From: Bradyrhizobium sp. B097
GTDB lineage: Bacteria > Pseudomonadota > Alphaproteobacteria > Rhizobiales > Xanthobacteraceae
Reading direction: 5' to 3'
Assembly (NCBI RefSeq): GCF_038957035.1
Contig: NZ_CP152412.1
Location: forward strand, 7,684,501-7,748,500
Length of the DNA: 64,000 nt
The notes under the pieces were generated by a model, which saw only the letters and a program-made list of their open reading frames with translations, made no database searches and was not told where the DNA came from. The position numbers and the translations under genes are program-made. Position 1 is the first letter of the stretch; every line of letters begins with the position of its first letter. Shown piece by piece: positions 63,686-64,000 of this stretch.

Positions 63686-63913
63686 GTGCTGAACAAGTTC
63701 GGTCCCTCGGGCCATGGCGAAGCGCAAGTGCAATATCTCGACGGCGATTTCCGCGTGATCTCGCCTGGCACCTTTGTGCGTTGTGCCATCACCGACGTCC
63801 GGATCCCGCTCGACGAGCTGAAGTACTGGAGTGTCGACCTGCAGGAAGCCTACGCCACCCCGACCGCCGTGCTGCAGCGCCACCATCCCGGCGTGCTCAA
63901 GCCGCAGGCTTAA
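63686..63913 (+). CDS. DUF2093 domain protein
   Basis: The 75-residue product matches DUF2093, a small family confined mostly to Alphaproteobacteria: EAQVQYLDGDFRVISPGTFV, then PLDELKYWSVDLQEAYATP. One Cys and one His (RCAIT and RHHPG) are conserved-looking. Function is unknown. I use the GTG at 63686, preceded by GGAGAG; a GTG at 63659 would add nine residues. No partner gene is evident. Confidence 0.82.
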   Translation: MLNKFGPSGHGEAQVQYLDGDFRVISPGTFVRCAITDVRIPLDELKYWSVDLQEAYATPTAVLQRHHPGVLKPQA

Positions 63914-63927
63914 GCTCAAGACTGGGT

Positions 63928-64000
63928 TCATGTGCGCAGCCTCCTGGTCCGCGCCTTGAACAGCTGATCGGCCACCAGGCGCCGCAGTGCGGCAGCATCC
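63928..64000 (-). CDS. C-terminal end of an unidentified gene (cut by window edge)
   Basis: On the minus strand an open frame enters from the window edge and ends at a stop at 63928-63930. Its last residues, DAALRRLVADQLFKARTRRL and two more, are Arg/Leu-rich and amphipathic as in a C-terminal helix. The family cannot be told from 24 codons. Confidence 0.4.
   Translation of the reverse strand, partial: DAAALRRLVADQLFKARTRRLRT

Overview
The window is a GC-rich, almost fully coding stretch of an alphaproteobacterial chromosome. Gene content and protein style point to Bradyrhizobium or a close relative in the Nitrobacteraceae: a type II lumazine synthase behind an FMN riboswitch, a PetP/PetR-like MarR and OmpR pair, DUF2093, an Ala/Pro-tailed L25, a RluB with a huge charged extension, and several families of short palindromic repeats. 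The genus is inferred from protein style, not from a search. I see no phage, insertion sequence, CRISPR array, integrase, tRNA or rRNA gene.

Layout. 1-1403: start of pth, L25 and a UbiK-like protein, all minus. 1582-6582: a plus-strand run of dienelactone hydrolase, GNAT, lgt, a MidA-type methyltransferase, pgeF and a MerR regulator. 6692-12317: a lipoprotein, prs, an SDR, FMN riboswitch plus ribH2, a YbjN protein and proC. 12445-16706: mostly minus, with a FlK-like thioesterase, a tautomerase, hisS, a DUF2314 protein and ilvE. 17037-22006: a MarR, response regulator and histidine kinase triad that abuts a convergent TonB-dependent siderophore receptor. 22677-24994: small secreted proteins and a ribonuclease T2. 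25155-34740: rlmJ, a cold-shock protein, an outer-membrane barrel, uvrC, pgsA-moaD-moaE-prmB, a TipF-like EAL protein and a HAD hydrolase. 35094-42506: cheY, ribF, a frameshifted acetyltransferase, an orphan gene, ileS, lspA and an unknown exported protein. 42662-49800: an M16 peptidase pair, arfB, and a cytochrome c / VOC / subunit 3 / GMC dehydrogenase cluster. 49875-56948: DUF6966 and ribbon-helix-helix proteins, mutL, rsmD, rluB and tadA. 57221-64000: a fluoroacetate-dehalogenase-like hydrolase divergent from an acyl-CoA dehydrogenase, then purD, xseA, a hydrolase that seems to have lost its nucleophile, DUF2093, and the tail of one more gene.

Most genes are core: translation (L25, pth, hisS, ileS, tadA, arfB, prmB, rlmJ, rsmD, rluB), repair (uvrC, mutL, xseA), nucleotide and cofactor synthesis (prs, purD, ribH2, ribF, moaD, moaE), and envelope and lipid work (lgt, lspA, pgeF, pgsA). 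The points that most deserve a second look are: a palindromic repeat lying in frame inside ileS; six copies of one inverted-repeat element between genes; a dienelactone-hydrolase-like protein with Gly where the nucleophile should be; a hydrolase with the full fluoroacetate dehalogenase residue set at the same residue numbers as the family prototype, in the same window as a FlK-spaced thioesterase; the cytochrome c / VOC / GMC dehydrogenase cluster; and a frameshifted acetyltransferase next to an orphan gene.
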